Assembly (NCBI GenBank): GCA_037132075.1
Contig: JBAXPV010000007.1
Span: 1-64,000, forward strand
Length of the DNA stretch: 64,000 bases
DNA from: JBAXPV01 sp037132075
Lineage (GTDB): Bacteria; Bacteroidota; Bacteroidia; Bacteroidales; CAIXZF01
Direction of reading: 5' to 3'
Shown: piece by piece, positions 34,248-43,813 of the stretch
How positions within the stretch are numbered: the first letter of the stretch is position 1
Layout of the letters: every line of letters starts with the position of its first letter
Position numbers and translations under genes: made by a program
The notes under the pieces: generated by a model
Databases searched by the model: none
The model's input: the letters and a program-made list of their open reading frames with translations, nothing else
Told to the model about the DNA's origin: nothing

Positions 34248-35402
34248 ATGAAAATAGGAATAGAAGGACAGCGGCTTTTTCGACAGAAGAAACACGGGAT
34301 GGATATGGTAGCCCTTGAACTGATTCGTAACCTCCAGCGTATTGATCATGAGAATGAATATATCATCTTTGTCAAACCGGATGTTGATGATAAAGTTATC
34401 AGTGAAACTCCCAATTTCAGGATCGTCAAGCCAGATGGTGGTTTTTACCCCCAATGGGAACAATTCGCCCTGGCACGTGCTGCACGTGAAGCTGGATGTG
34501 AGATCCTGCATTGTACCAGTAATACCGCACCGATTAACACAAGTATCCCTTTGGTAGTGACTTTACATGACATTATTTACATGGAAAGCAGCTATTTTCA
34601 AATCTTAGAGGGAAGCGGAACACCCTATCAAAAATTCGGAAATGCTTATCGTCGGATGGTGGTCCCGCGTATTGTACAATCCAGCCGCAAGATCATCACC
34701 GTTTCTCATTTTGAGAAAAACAGGATTGGTGAATTTTTCGGAATCCAGGGTGACCCGCGGTTGACAGCCGTATATAATGGTGTTAGTGAGCATTTTAAGC
34801 CTGTTTCAGACCTATCTGAATTATCAAGGGTCAAAGAAAAATATCGTTTGCCTGAGCGTTACTTTTTTTTCCTGGGGAATACGGATCCCAAGAAAAACAC
34901 GAAAGGAACCTTGAAAGCCTATTCAGAATTTGTAAAAAAAACCGGCAGTGACATTCAATTGGTAATGCTCGATTACGATGGTGCAGCGTTGATTAAAATC
35001 CTAACTGATATTGGAGATCCGGGCTTGATTTCCCGGATTAAGCTGACGGGTTATGTCGTAAATACGGATTTGCCTGCCATTTATAGTCAATGTGAGTTGT
35101 TTCTCTATCCATCACTGCGAGAGAGTTTTGGCATCCCGATGCTGGAAGCCATGGCATGCGGTGCTGCAGTGATAACTTCAAACACATCCTCTATGCCGGA
35201 AGTAGCAGGTGATGCAGCCCTTATAGTCGACCCCTTTAAACCCGAAGAGATTACCGCGGCCATTATAAAACTGATTGAAGATAAATCACTTAAGGAATCC
35301 TTTGTACAGAAAGGCTACGTTCAGGCTGCCAAATTTTCATGGAAAGCAATGGCTGAAAATGTACTTGAGATCTATAGAGAAATAAGTTCCAGCAAGAAAT
35401 GA
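34248..35402 (+). CDS. family 4 glycosyltransferase
   Basis: Retaining GT-B transferase of 384 residues. N-terminal IGIEGQRLFRQKKHGMDMVALELIRNL, middle FFLGNTDPKKNTKGTLKAY, and the C-terminal donor site LYPSLRESFGIPMLEAMACGAAVITSNTSSMPEV with its E-x7-E pair. Soluble and cytoplasmic. It adds one sugar to the lipid-linked repeat unit, but the donor is not predictable. Confidence 0.92.
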   Translation: MKIGIEGQRLFRQKKHGMDMVALELIRNLQRIDHENEYIIFVKPDVDDKVISETPNFRIVKPDGGFYPQWEQFALARAAREAGCEILHCTSNTAPINTSIPLVVTLHDIIYMESSYFQILEGSGTPYQKFGNAYRRMVVPRIVQSSRKIITVSHFEKNRIGEFFGIQGDPRLTAVYNGVSEHFKPVSDLSELSRVKEKYRLPERYFFFLGNTDPKKNTKGTLKAYSEFVKKTGSDIQLVMLDYDGAALIKILTDIGDPGLISRIKLTGYVVNTDLPAIYSQCELFLYPSLRESFGIPMLEAMACGAAVITSNTSSMPEVAGDAALIVDPFKPEEITAAIIKLIEDKSLKESFVQKGYVQAAKFSWKAMAENVLEIYREISSSKK

Positions 35403-35422
35403 ACGGGTAAAAAATTATCGCT

Positions 35423-36613
35423 ATGATCAAAAACCGCGACATCATTGTAGTTGGCATTCAATCCTGGGACATTGAAATCGGGAGTAATTGCAAGAATATT
35501 GCCATTGAGTTTGCGAAACATAACCGTGTATTGTATGTGAATTCGCCTCTTGACCGGATGACGATATGGCGAAAAGGGAAGACACCCTATGTTAAGAAAA
35601 GACTGGAGATGATCAAAAGCGGTGCTGATGATCTCGTGAAACTCGATGAGAATCTTTGGAATCTTTATCCGGCAACGATCCTGGAATCGAATTCCCGTAT
35701 ACCCGGCAAGATATTGTTTGAGATTTTGAATCGAATCAACAACAAGCGTTTTGCAAAAGAAATTGCCAAGGCGGTGAAACGGCTTGATTTCAAAGATTTT
35801 ATCATCTTCAACGACAGCGATATGTTTCGTAGTTATTCGCTTGCTGATCTCTTATCTCCCAAACTTTACACTTATTATACACGTGACAACCTAATGGCTG
35901 TTGATTATTATGCAAAGCACGGCTTTAGGTTAGAGCCGGCTTTGATGGCAAAATCAGACCTTGTCGTGGCGAATTCGACCTACCTGGCAGCATTGGCAGC
36001 AAAGTACAATCCTAAGAGTTTTTACGTCGGCCAGGGTTGCGACCTGAGTATCTACGACAAAACGAAATTAAGCAATGTCCCGGTTGATATGACCGCTATC
36101 CCCAAACCGATTATTGGGTATACCGGCGCTTTATACAACATCCGGCTCGACATTGACATCCTGGTCCATATTGCCCGAGAAAAGCCTGAATGGAGCCTCG
36201 TCTTGATCGGACCTGAGGATAATGACTTTAAAAACAGCGATTTACATAAGATGTCAAATGTGCATTTTCTTGGAAATAAAAAGCCTGAGGAATTGCCAGC
36301 TTATGTCAATTGCTTTGATGTAGCCTTAAACCCGCAAAAGCTGAATGAGGTGACGCGCGGCAATTATCCCCGTAAAATCGATGAGTATCTCGCAATGGGT
36401 AAACCAACCGTCGCAACAAAAACGGAAGCCATGTCGGTATTCGCGGATTACACTTATCTTGCGGCAAATAACCTCGAATATATTCGATTTATCGAAAAAG
36501 CACTTTTGGAAAATTCGCCTGAGCTTGAATCAGGGCGCGAGGCTTTTGCGCGAAGCCACTCGTGGGAGAACAGCGTAAAGGCTATCTATGAACAGATGGA
36601 GAAATTTTTATAA
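35423..36613 (+). CDS. GT-B glycosyltransferase (TuaH-like)
   Basis: A 396-residue GT-B fold protein. IIVVGIQSWDIEIGSNCKNIA at the start and VIGYTGALYNIRLDIDILVHI plus YPRKIDEYLAMGKPTVATKTEAM in the donor half match a group annotated as TuaH-like or family 1/4 transferases. ATG at 35423, 20 bases after the previous gene; stop 11 bases before the next. Donor unknown. Confidence 0.82.
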   Translation: MIKNRDIIVVGIQSWDIEIGSNCKNIAIEFAKHNRVLYVNSPLDRMTIWRKGKTPYVKKRLEMIKSGADDLVKLDENLWNLYPATILESNSRIPGKILFEILNRINNKRFAKEIAKAVKRLDFKDFIIFNDSDMFRSYSLADLLSPKLYTYYTRDNLMAVDYYAKHGFRLEPALMAKSDLVVANSTYLAALAAKYNPKSFYVGQGCDLSIYDKTKLSNVPVDMTAIPKPIIGYTGALYNIRLDIDILVHIAREKPEWSLVLIGPEDNDFKNSDLHKMSNVHFLGNKKPEELPAYVNCFDVALNPQKLNEVTRGNYPRKIDEYLAMGKPTVATKTEAMSVFADYTYLAANNLEYIRFIEKALLENSPELESGREAFARSHSWENSVKAIYEQMEKFL

Positions 36614-36624
36614 AAAGGAAGACA

Positions 36625-37251
36625 ATGGGATCGCAAAGCATGATTTCAAGGGTTAAGTCAAATCCATCACTGAAGAAATTGGTACTTTGGTCGTTGATGC
36701 CTAAAAACCAGGCCAGGCCGAGGTTGTGGGTCAAGTGGTTTGTCAATCCATTTGTTCATCATCATGGAAAACGGAGCCTTGTTCGCCGCAGGACACGCAT
36801 GGATGTGATGCCGTTCAATAGTTTTTATATTGGTGATGACTCTACCATTGAGGATTTTTGTACGGTAAATAACGGTGTGGGAACAGTGAAAATCGGTGAC
36901 AGGACTCGGATTGGACTGGGTAGTGTTTTAATTGGTCCGGTGGAAATTGGCAATGACGTTCGCCTTGCCCAGAATGTCGTAATGAGTGGATTAAATCATA
37001 ATTATGAGGATGTTTCAAAGTCAATCAGTCAGCAAGGCGTGAGTATGAAGCCAATCCTGATCAGCGATGAAACCTGGATCGGCGCCAATGTCTTCATTTC
37101 CGCCGGGGTCACAATCGGGAAGCATTGCGTGGTGGCAGGAGGAAGTGTTGTTACCAAGAATGTTCCTGATTATTCAATTGTTGTTGGGAATCCTGCCAAA
37201 GTGATCAAACAATACAATTCGAATTCAAAAAGCTGGGAACGTGTGAGTTAA
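36625..37251 (+). CDS. left-handed beta-helix (hexapeptide) acyltransferase
   Basis: A 208-residue protein with hexapeptide-repeat turns (IGDDSTIEDFCTVNNG, IGDRTRIGLGSVLIGPVEIGN, ISDETWIGANVFISAGVTIG) and the usual end, VVAGGSVVTKNVPDYSIVVGNPAK. HNYEDVSKSI contains the histidine region expected of O-acetyltransferases. It likely acetylates a sugar of the repeat unit using acetyl-CoA. Start codon ATG at 36625, though the first 40 residues are atypically basic. Confidence 0.88.
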   Translation: MGSQSMISRVKSNPSLKKLVLWSLMPKNQARPRLWVKWFVNPFVHHHGKRSLVRRRTRMDVMPFNSFYIGDDSTIEDFCTVNNGVGTVKIGDRTRIGLGSVLIGPVEIGNDVRLAQNVVMSGLNHNYEDVSKSISQQGVSMKPILISDETWIGANVFISAGVTIGKHCVVAGGSVVTKNVPDYSIVVGNPAKVIKQYNSNSKSWERVS

Positions 37252-37269
37252 TTAAGAATTATTCAATAA

Positions 37270-38040
37270 ATGAGAAAAATACTTACCTATCTGGCTTATC
37301 TGTATGATTACTTGAAACATGGAGACCTTACTTCTGTTTATGCCTCCATTAACTATATTTTTAACAAGAAATCACATCAGAAGGATAGGGTTATCATCAC
37401 TTCAGCGGGAACATTCTTCTGCAGGAAAAACACCAATGACTTCCAGTTTGCCAATTACTATTATGAGTGGACCGTAAGAAAGTTCTTTGTAAATCACCAC
37501 AAAGAATTTAGTGTATTTATCGATGGAGGTTCCTGTATTGGTAATTATAGTGTATTAATGTCAGGATTGGGTTTGCGTTGCATTGCCTTCGAGCCCATGA
37601 GCAGCAATTATGATGTACTTCGTAAAAATTTGGAATTAAACAATTTACAGCAGAAGGTAATGGCCTTGCCCTATGGATTGGGTTCTGAAAACACGACTTT
37701 GAGTTTTGCTTTTGATACAGTGAATACAGGAGCATCACATAGAATCAGGATCAGTTCCAACAATGTGCAGCAGGTTGAAATCAGAACTTTTGACTCTTTG
37801 TTGCCGGAACTTTCTCTTGCATTGACAGAGAAAATTTTGTTTAAATTGGATGTGGAAGGTATGGAGTCAGAAGCCATTCAAGGGGCTGCTCAATTCATTA
37901 AAACATACCCGAATCTTACTTTTGTTATTGAAGACAAGCACAGCGGAGAAATCCGTATTAAAGAAGAGCTTCTCAAAATCTGCAAATTTGAGTTTGGTGT
38001 TGTAGATGAATTCAATATTTATGCAAGAAAAGTGAATTAA
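37270..38040 (+). CDS. FkbM-family methyltransferase
   Basis: SAM-dependent O-methyltransferase of 256 residues. FIDGGSCIGNYSVLMSGLG is the SAM-binding loop, IAFEPMSSNYDVLRKNLELNN follows, and LFKLDVEGMESEAIQGA is the FkbM signature. In polysaccharide loci such enzymes methylate sugar hydroxyls. Gaps of about 20 bases on each side place it in the operon. Confidence 0.88.
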   Translation: MRKILTYLAYLYDYLKHGDLTSVYASINYIFNKKSHQKDRVIITSAGTFFCRKNTNDFQFANYYYEWTVRKFFVNHHKEFSVFIDGGSCIGNYSVLMSGLGLRCIAFEPMSSNYDVLRKNLELNNLQQKVMALPYGLGSENTTLSFAFDTVNTGASHRIRISSNNVQQVEIRTFDSLLPELSLALTEKILFKLDVEGMESEAIQGAAQFIKTYPNLTFVIEDKHSGEIRIKEELLKICKFEFGVVDEFNIYARKVN

Positions 38041-38060
38041 AATCATTTTATTCTAAGCTT

Positions 38061-39251
38061 ATGCTGGCACTTAAAATTATCTTCTGGACCCTCTTGTTTA
38101 TAGTGTTCTATGCATATATTGGATATGGCATATTGTTATATATCCTGATTAAATTCAAGCGATTGTTATTTCCCGGGAAAGGAAATGCTCAATTCCCTGA
38201 AGTCGAGCCTGAAGTCACACTTTTTATCACAGCTTTTAATGAGAAAGCTATGGTTGCCGATAAAATCAGGAACTCACTTGAGTTGGATTATCCTGCGGAA
38301 AAGCTTCATATGGTTTGGGTTACTGATGGTTCCGATGATGGAACTCCGGAATTACTCAGGCAGTATGAAGGGATCTCAGTATATCATAAGCCTGAGCGTA
38401 AGGGAAAAATTGCTGCCATGAATCGTGGGATGGAATTTGTAAAAACCCCGATCGTAGTGTTTTGTGATGCAAACACTTTATTGGGGAAGGAGTCGATTCG
38501 CCGTATCGTCCATCTCTTCAATAATCCTAAAGTAGGTTGTGTATCAGGAGAGAAACGGATTTTCAGCAAAGATAAAGACAATGCTGCCGGTGCCGGCGAA
38601 GGTCTTTACTGGAAATATGAATCGACCTTAAAAAAATGGGATGCGGAGCTTTATTCTGTGGTGGGTGCTGCCGGTGAGTTGTTTGCCATTAGAACCCCTC
38701 TGTATCGTGAAGTGGAGGGTGACACCTTACTCGATGACTTCATCGTTTCATTAAGGGTAGCCATGGAAGGATATACCATTCAATATGACCCTGAGGCCTA
38801 TGCCATTGAGACTGCTTCTGCCAATGTTAAAGAAGAGCTAAAACGTAAAATCAGGATATCTGCAGGTGGAATTCAATCAGTAATTCGGTTGAGTCCATTG
38901 CTCAATGTGTTCAAATACGGGACTTTGTCATTTCAGTATATTTCTCATCGTGTTTTAAGGTGGACTTTGGCACCCTTGTCCTTACTCTTTCTGCTTCTGA
39001 TCGGTTTCTGGCTGGCCTTTAATGAAGGCATGCTTGCAGGCGGTTTTTATGGGATTATTTTTTGGCTTCAGGTTGTGTTTTACCTGGCCGCTTTGTTGGG
39101 TTGGTATCTTGAGAATAAATCCATACGTGTGAAACTACTTTTTGTGCCCTATTACTTTTTTATCATGAACTTATCAGTTTTCCTGGGGTTTAATCGTTAT
39201 GTGAAACGGACTCAGTCGGTGAACTGGGAACGCGCCAAACGGGCGGGTTAG
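38061..39251 (+). CDS. membrane family 2 glycosyltransferase
   Basis: N-terminal helix (about 4-28), GT2 catalytic domain (VTLFITAFNEKAMVADKI, VWVTDGSDDGTPELL, IVVFCDANTLLG, GAAGELFAIR, TLLDDFIVSLRVA) and three C-terminal helices. It resembles hyaluronan/cellulose-synthase-type transferases but lacks a clear QxxRW; the equivalent region reads RKIRISAGGIQS. 396 residues, last glycosyltransferase of the locus. Confidence 0.88.
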   Translation: MLALKIIFWTLLFIVFYAYIGYGILLYILIKFKRLLFPGKGNAQFPEVEPEVTLFITAFNEKAMVADKIRNSLELDYPAEKLHMVWVTDGSDDGTPELLRQYEGISVYHKPERKGKIAAMNRGMEFVKTPIVVFCDANTLLGKESIRRIVHLFNNPKVGCVSGEKRIFSKDKDNAAGAGEGLYWKYESTLKKWDAELYSVVGAAGELFAIRTPLYREVEGDTLLDDFIVSLRVAMEGYTIQYDPEAYAIETASANVKEELKRKIRISAGGIQSVIRLSPLLNVFKYGTLSFQYISHRVLRWTLAPLSLLFLLLIGFWLAFNEGMLAGGFYGIIFWLQVVFYLAALLGWYLENKSIRVKLLFVPYYFFIMNLSVFLGFNRYVKRTQSVNWERAKRAG

Positions 39252-39279
39252 CTTCCTGTTGATTTAATTAACCTCTGGA

Positions 39280-40965
39280 ATGATCATTTTTAAGCACAAA
39301 TATTTATTACTCATTTTTGCCATCATTGTATGCCAGGCCAAGCAACTTGAAGCCGAAGTTAGCAGCCTGGTCGTTGACAATCTGACAACCTTCGTTGATG
39401 GGAATGCATCACCTTATAACCAGTTAGGCCCCGGAGATACTCTGTTTATACTATCCGGAACGAGAGATTTTCTGCAAATCAAGAACCTGACTGGGACTGC
39501 AGCAGGTCCCATTATCATCATCAATAAAGGAGGTGTTGTAAGCATTGATGCGTTCAACTATTATGGGATTTCAATCCAGAACTGCCGGTATTTTCGACTG
39601 ACAGGAACCGGAAGCATTGGGAATTTCTATGGGATTAAAATTATTTATGTTTCCGGTGGTGCTGGTCTTGGAATCGGTGGTATGAGTTCTGATTATGAGG
39701 TTGACCATATTTCTATAGAAAATACATTCATAGGCGGATTTTATGGGAAAACGGACCCTGATTGTACATTTGCAGCGACCCGTGATAATTTTACTCAATT
39801 CAATACTCGTATTCATGACAACTACATTGCCAATGTTGCCAATGAGGGGATGTACATTGGAAGTACAAAATACCATGGACAAACAGTTAACTGTAATGGT
39901 CATGATACATTGCTGCTTCCGCATGTTTTAGAAGGTGTTTGGGTTTACAACAATATTATCAATCACGTCGGATGGGACGGGATTCAGGTAAGTTCTTCCG
40001 TTTCTGATTGTCATGTTTTCGGTAACCTGGTTTTGTATGATAGCCAGGAAGAATCCGTAGGACAAATGTCGGGCATTTCCCTTGGCGGGGGCTCGAAATG
40101 TGACTGTTACAACAATTATATCAGTCAGGGTAAGGGAAATGGCATTGAAAGCCACGGACTTGGGGGTTACAGAATCTTCAACAACATTATTGTGGATGCC
40201 GGGAGGACTTTTCAACCCGGCGACACCACCTTGATGAAGCATGGGATCTACGTTTCAGATGTTTCTGTTGAGGCGGATTCTTCGTTTTATATTCTATATA
40301 ATGACATTATTAATCCAAAGTCTGACGGGATACGATTTAACAGTATGATCAGCAGGAATAACCTTATCGCCTCTAACCTGATTGTCAATCCTGGTAATTA
40401 TGATTATTATGAAAACGGGAATACCAGTTTCACTGGAAATGATGCTTATATCATGATTCCGGACACAATTTCACAAGTTGATCTTCAACATAATTTTCTG
40501 ACACGATATCTCGACAGTGCTTTAGTATCACCCGTTGATTATACCATTCTGCCTGGTTCTCCGCTTATTGATGCTGCATTTTCCAACAGCGTAGGAATCA
40601 CTTTTGATTATTATCATCATCTGCGACCTTTTGGCATTACGAACGATATAGGTGCATTTGAATTTGATCCGGCAGTGGTGGGCATTAAGCCAGGATTGCT
40701 CTTACAGACCAGGCAGGCCGTTGTTTTCCCGAATCCTGTGAAGACTGTTCTGACTATAAAATATCAATCTGAATTTGCTGCTCCGGTGATTCTTTCTGTG
40801 TTTAATCTGCAAGGAAATCTTCTTTTGCAGAATCAGAGGAACAATATGCCTGGTGAGGTGCAACAAATTCAGATTGATGTAGGAACCCTTTCCCCCGGGC
40901 TATATCTTTACCAGCTTCGTAATAATGACCAGCTTTCATCTGGAAGGTTTATTAAAATTAGATAA
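39280..40965 (+). CDS. T9SS-exported right-handed parallel beta-helix protein
   Basis: Signal peptide (KYLLLIFAIIVCQAKQLEA), a repeat-rich beta-helix core of about 430 residues (runs such as YNNIINHVGWDGIQVSSS, ISQGKGNGIESHGLGGYRIFNNIIVDAG, typical of the NosD/pectate-lyase fold), and a C-terminal T9SS type A sorting domain (VVFPNPVKTVLTIKY ... GLYLYQLRNN). No catalytic set can be assigned by eye. Located 28 bases after the last glycosyltransferase, it could be a lyase, epimerase or glycan-binding protein for the polymer made by this locus. Confidence 0.85.
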   Translation: MIIFKHKYLLLIFAIIVCQAKQLEAEVSSLVVDNLTTFVDGNASPYNQLGPGDTLFILSGTRDFLQIKNLTGTAAGPIIIINKGGVVSIDAFNYYGISIQNCRYFRLTGTGSIGNFYGIKIIYVSGGAGLGIGGMSSDYEVDHISIENTFIGGFYGKTDPDCTFAATRDNFTQFNTRIHDNYIANVANEGMYIGSTKYHGQTVNCNGHDTLLLPHVLEGVWVYNNIINHVGWDGIQVSSSVSDCHVFGNLVLYDSQEESVGQMSGISLGGGSKCDCYNNYISQGKGNGIESHGLGGYRIFNNIIVDAGRTFQPGDTTLMKHGIYVSDVSVEADSSFYILYNDIINPKSDGIRFNSMISRNNLIASNLIVNPGNYDYYENGNTSFTGNDAYIMIPDTISQVDLQHNFLTRYLDSALVSPVDYTILPGSPLIDAAFSNSVGITFDYYHHLRPFGITNDIGAFEFDPAVVGIKPGLLLQTRQAVVFPNPVKTVLTIKYQSEFAAPVILSVFNLQGNLLLQNQRNNMPGEVQQIQIDVGTLSPGLYLYQLRNNDQLSSGRFIKIR

Positions 40966-41038
40966 GTTAAATGGGCAAATTTTGGATGTTTCTCAAAGCA
41001 GTTCAGCCCTTAACCCCTCCAGGCGTTTAGTTCTCTTT

Positions 41039-41309
41039 GCACCTCATCCCCCAACCCCTTCTACTGAAGGAGAAGGGGAGTAGGACACTGCTAATATTTA
41101 CCATTATTACTACTATTATGAACAAATATTAAATATAATAGAGTGATGCATCAATGCTAAAATTTCCGGCAATCTGCCCCCCTTCTCCTTCAGGAGAAGG
41201 GGTTGGGGGATGAGGTGCCAAGAATAAATCTCCTTCAGGAGAAGGGGTTGGGGGATGAGGTGCCAAGAATAAATCTCCTTCAGGAGAAGGGGTTGGGGGA
41301 TGAGGTGCC
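41039..41309. repeat. palindromic MITE-like element, copy A, with tandemly expanded right end
   Basis: The left end (41039-41078) begins GCACCTCATCCCCCAACCCC and reads inward to GGAGAAGGGG. The same 40-base sequence occurs inverted at 41179-41218 with one mismatch, so the element has 40-base terminal inverted repeats around about 100 AT-rich bases. The right end is then repeated twice more. Each end is also an internal hairpin (CCCCTTCTCC, loop TTCA, GGAGAAGGGG at 41179-41202). No transposase is nearby. It fills most of the 439-base gap between the beta-helix and LruC genes, and nothing else is visible there. Confidence 0.75.
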
Positions 41310-41310
41310 A
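41185..41310. repeat. 45-base tandem repeat, about 2.8 copies
   Basis: CTCCTT words at 41185, 41230 and 41275 mark an exact 45-base period; each unit holds GGAGAAGGGGTTGGGGGATG and then AGGTGCCAAGAATAAAT. Because 45 is a multiple of three, the minus strand reads as an uninterrupted 15-residue peptide repeat (APHPPTPSPEG...), which is an artefact and not a gene. Confidence 0.85.
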
Positions 41311-41404
41311 CAATTAATTCTCAATAAGTAGAAGGGGTTGTGGAATGAAGACCACAACCCCTTTTAGTACAATTTAAGATGTTTCGGTTGAATTATCTGT
41401 TTTG

Positions 41405-43438
41405 TCAGTGGGTGAAAATATTGCTCAAATTCCTGTATCCTGTCATTGGCTTATACCAGTCATAGTAGTCCATTCCTGAAGATTGACCCCAGGTAAAGAA
41501 CTTTAAATGAGCCTGGGTAACGACTACTTTTTCTTTCGGATAGTCGAAAGGACCGGCAATGTCGATGGCATAGGGGAGATTGTTTTTTGTCACATAAAAC
41601 CTACCCTGAGCTGGTTTACTGTCATCCTGGCCCGTACCTAAAAAGGAGGTGTTGGCGAGGTCGGTTGGTTTGTTGTCGATTAAGTGTACTTCCTTAGTAC
41701 GGTCTTCATTGATAATCATAAAAGGATTATACGGCGGCGTACCGAGGGTGGAAAGATTTACGGGTGACGTAAGATTAATCGTGATTTTCAAGGTGTCTGG
41801 CGTTACATAGGGAGCGCCTACTGTTGTATTTACCCCAACCGCTCCACCTCCCGGGTATGGAAGTTCATTGAAGGCATTGTCGTAGCAGATAATTACAGCT
41901 TTAGATTGACTGGCTTCTGTACCATTTGCATTTCTTACAATATAAGATTCTTTAATAGAAGTTCCGGTGACACTCGAGATAAGACTTGGGCTGATTGGCA
42001 ATTGAAATCCAAAGCCGTTTTGATAACTGGCTCCGATGGCTTTCAGGATAATCTTAGCCTTAATTTGAACGGCCTGATTTTGGCCATTGGTGATTTCATT
42101 GAAATTGTAATCCACAACCATATCATTAAAGTCATAGTCACCTTTAGAAGGCCAGAGGTCTTCAAATGCAATTGTTCCGACAGCATTTTCTGAAGGATAA
42201 AAGTTATCAAAAGCTTTGGTGGCATCAGTAGGATAGTCATCAAAATTGTCGGATACTCCGTCATGATCTGAATCTGTAGCTGTATAATTTGGTAGCGGAA
42301 TATTCGTGGTCTGAATATTCTGAATAGGATCAGCCTTTACATAAAAGATAGCGTCATTAAAGTCATTGTCTGTAGTGCCGTCACGACGCTGGTCTTCGAA
42401 GCTTAACAAGAATTTTCCACGTCCAAGATCGTTCAGAAGGATTGAGTGTTTCTTTAAACTTGGATTTGTCTCAGGATTGAGGTTGGTATTTGAGTAGAGC
42501 ATTCCCAGGCCATTTGTAATGGTAGTTCCGTTATAGCCATTGGCGATGAGTACCCATCCAATTGTGCTTCCAGGACCAAAGGTTCCGATGTGTACTTTGT
42601 TTCCAGAAGCCAATCCGCCACCACTCCCGCTAAACGAAACATTTGGGAAAATAATGTGAATAGTGTCAATAGCAGCAGCAGTAGCAGGCGGGTTGTTTGT
42701 ATTGTACCTGTAATATCCCATTACATTGCGGTAACCTGCACCTTCGTGCACAAAGGATACCCATACATTACAAGCATCGGTAATGACAAGGTTTGGCTCA
42801 TTAGATGCTATAAAATATTGGGGATGACTTGTTGTAAGTGCCTGGTATTCAGGAAGTGTAGCATTGATATCTGCCAGTGTCGCGGCATCAATCACATCAT
42901 TCGGGAAGCTCAGGTAATTCGGGACACCGTTGCTGTTGTATGTCCCCAGTGGCTGGATAATAGAATTGGTTGTACTGAATAAGGACTCAGAACTTTTCAG
43001 TATCTTTACTTGTTTCCCTCCTAAGGTTAGGTTTACACTACCCGATACAATTTTTACTTTTTGCATATTGGGAAATCCCAGGGTTCTGGTTCCTATAGTT
43101 AATGAGTCTACGCCAGCCGGAATCCGGTAATTGGCTTTGTATTGACCGCTGGCGTCTGTAATGCCGCCTAAAATCCGGCTACCTCCATTGGCTGGTAGGT
43201 CTGAATAAATATCAATACGAACGTTGGGCACTGGTGCATCCATGTTATCCAGCGCAGTTACATTAATGTTAATATCCTGGGTTGTTCTGAATTTGAAATT
43301 TGGACTAACATTCATGTTTTCGATGTTTGTTTCATCAACAGACGGAACGTTATCAAATTTCTTGCAGGAATTTAATGAAAGCGCCAGAGAAATAAGAATG
43401 ATCAATAATAAGTATGATTTTCTGCTCTTGATTTTCAT
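41405..43438 (-). CDS. LruC-domain surface lipoprotein
   Basis: Lipoprotein of 677 residues: signal with lipobox LSLNSC, Cys25. A carboxypeptidase-regulatory-like Ig segment lies at about 50-115 (APVPNVRIDIYSD, DASGQYKANYRIPAG). A central domain of about 130-370 has DUF4114-type features (LNDLGRGKFLLSFEDQRRDG, DNDFNDAIFYV), and the LruC domain covers about 395-677 (DSDHDGVSDNFDDYPTD, GTIAFEDLWPSKGDYDFNDMVVDY). Asp-rich loops suggest calcium binding. Likely outer-membrane surface protein of unknown role. Flanked on both sides by copies of the same palindromic element and not closely linked to other genes. Confidence 0.86.
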   Translation of the reverse strand: MKIKSRKSYLLLIILISLALSLNSCKKFDNVPSVDETNIENMNVSPNFKFRTTQDININVTALDNMDAPVPNVRIDIYSDLPANGGSRILGGITDASGQYKANYRIPAGVDSLTIGTRTLGFPNMQKVKIVSGSVNLTLGGKQVKILKSSESLFSTTNSIIQPLGTYNSNGVPNYLSFPNDVIDAATLADINATLPEYQALTTSHPQYFIASNEPNLVITDACNVWVSFVHEGAGYRNVMGYYRYNTNNPPATAAAIDTIHIIFPNVSFSGSGGGLASGNKVHIGTFGPGSTIGWVLIANGYNGTTITNGLGMLYSNTNLNPETNPSLKKHSILLNDLGRGKFLLSFEDQRRDGTTDNDFNDAIFYVKADPIQNIQTTNIPLPNYTATDSDHDGVSDNFDDYPTDATKAFDNFYPSENAVGTIAFEDLWPSKGDYDFNDMVVDYNFNEITNGQNQAVQIKAKIILKAIGASYQNGFGFQLPISPSLISSVTGTSIKESYIVRNANGTEASQSKAVIICYDNAFNELPYPGGGAVGVNTTVGAPYVTPDTLKITINLTSPVNLSTLGTPPYNPFMIINEDRTKEVHLIDNKPTDLANTSFLGTGQDDSKPAQGRFYVTKNNLPYAIDIAGPFDYPKEKVVVTQAHLKFFTWGQSSGMDYYDWYKPMTGYRNLSNIFTH

Positions 43439-43616
43439 TTTAATTGGTTTTGTATTTGTGAATAGTAGCTTTATCTGTATTTTTATAGAAAGGAGATTTG
43501 CGAAATCTATGCCATGGTCGTAATGTATTGAATAGCAGGAATATGCACTTGAAATGCTTTTACTAAAATGTATTAAAAAGATACAAATGTATTAAAATGA
43601 GACACTTTGGTTTTTA

Positions 43617-43759
43617 GCCTCATCCCCCAACCCATTTCTCCTGAAGAGAGAAGGGGAGTAGGACACAGCTAATATTTATCATTATTACTACTATTATGAA
43701 CAAATAATTAATATAATAGAGTCATGCATTTATATCAAAGTTTGTGGGGGATGAGGTGC
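43617..43759. repeat. palindromic MITE-like element, copy B
   Basis: Starts GCCTCATCCCCCAACCCATT and shares over 100 bases with copy A, including GGAGTAGGACAC, CATTATTACTACTATTATGA and AATATAATAGAGT, with scattered substitutions. Its right end is reduced to GGGGGATGAGGTGCC (43746-43760). Same orientation as copy A, 2.6 kb apart, on the other side of the LruC gene. The remaining part of the 375-base gap (43439-43616 and 43760-43813) shows no gene; TACATTTG on the minus strand at 43584-43591 could be a -7 box for the LruC gene. Confidence 0.72.
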
Positions 43760-43813
43760 CACAATTATACCATCTTTAAAAGAACTGGTTAGAGAATGAG
43801 GCTTATGACAATT

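Noticed and set aside
41185..41310. Possible CRISPR array
   Set aside because: Units are contiguous 45-base copies without unique spacers, and no cas genes are present.
41116..41313. Minus-strand frames encoding a Pro-rich repeat (APHPPTPSPEG units)
   Set aside because: They arise from the 45-base non-coding tandem repeat; no ribosome site, and both overlapping frames read the same repeat.
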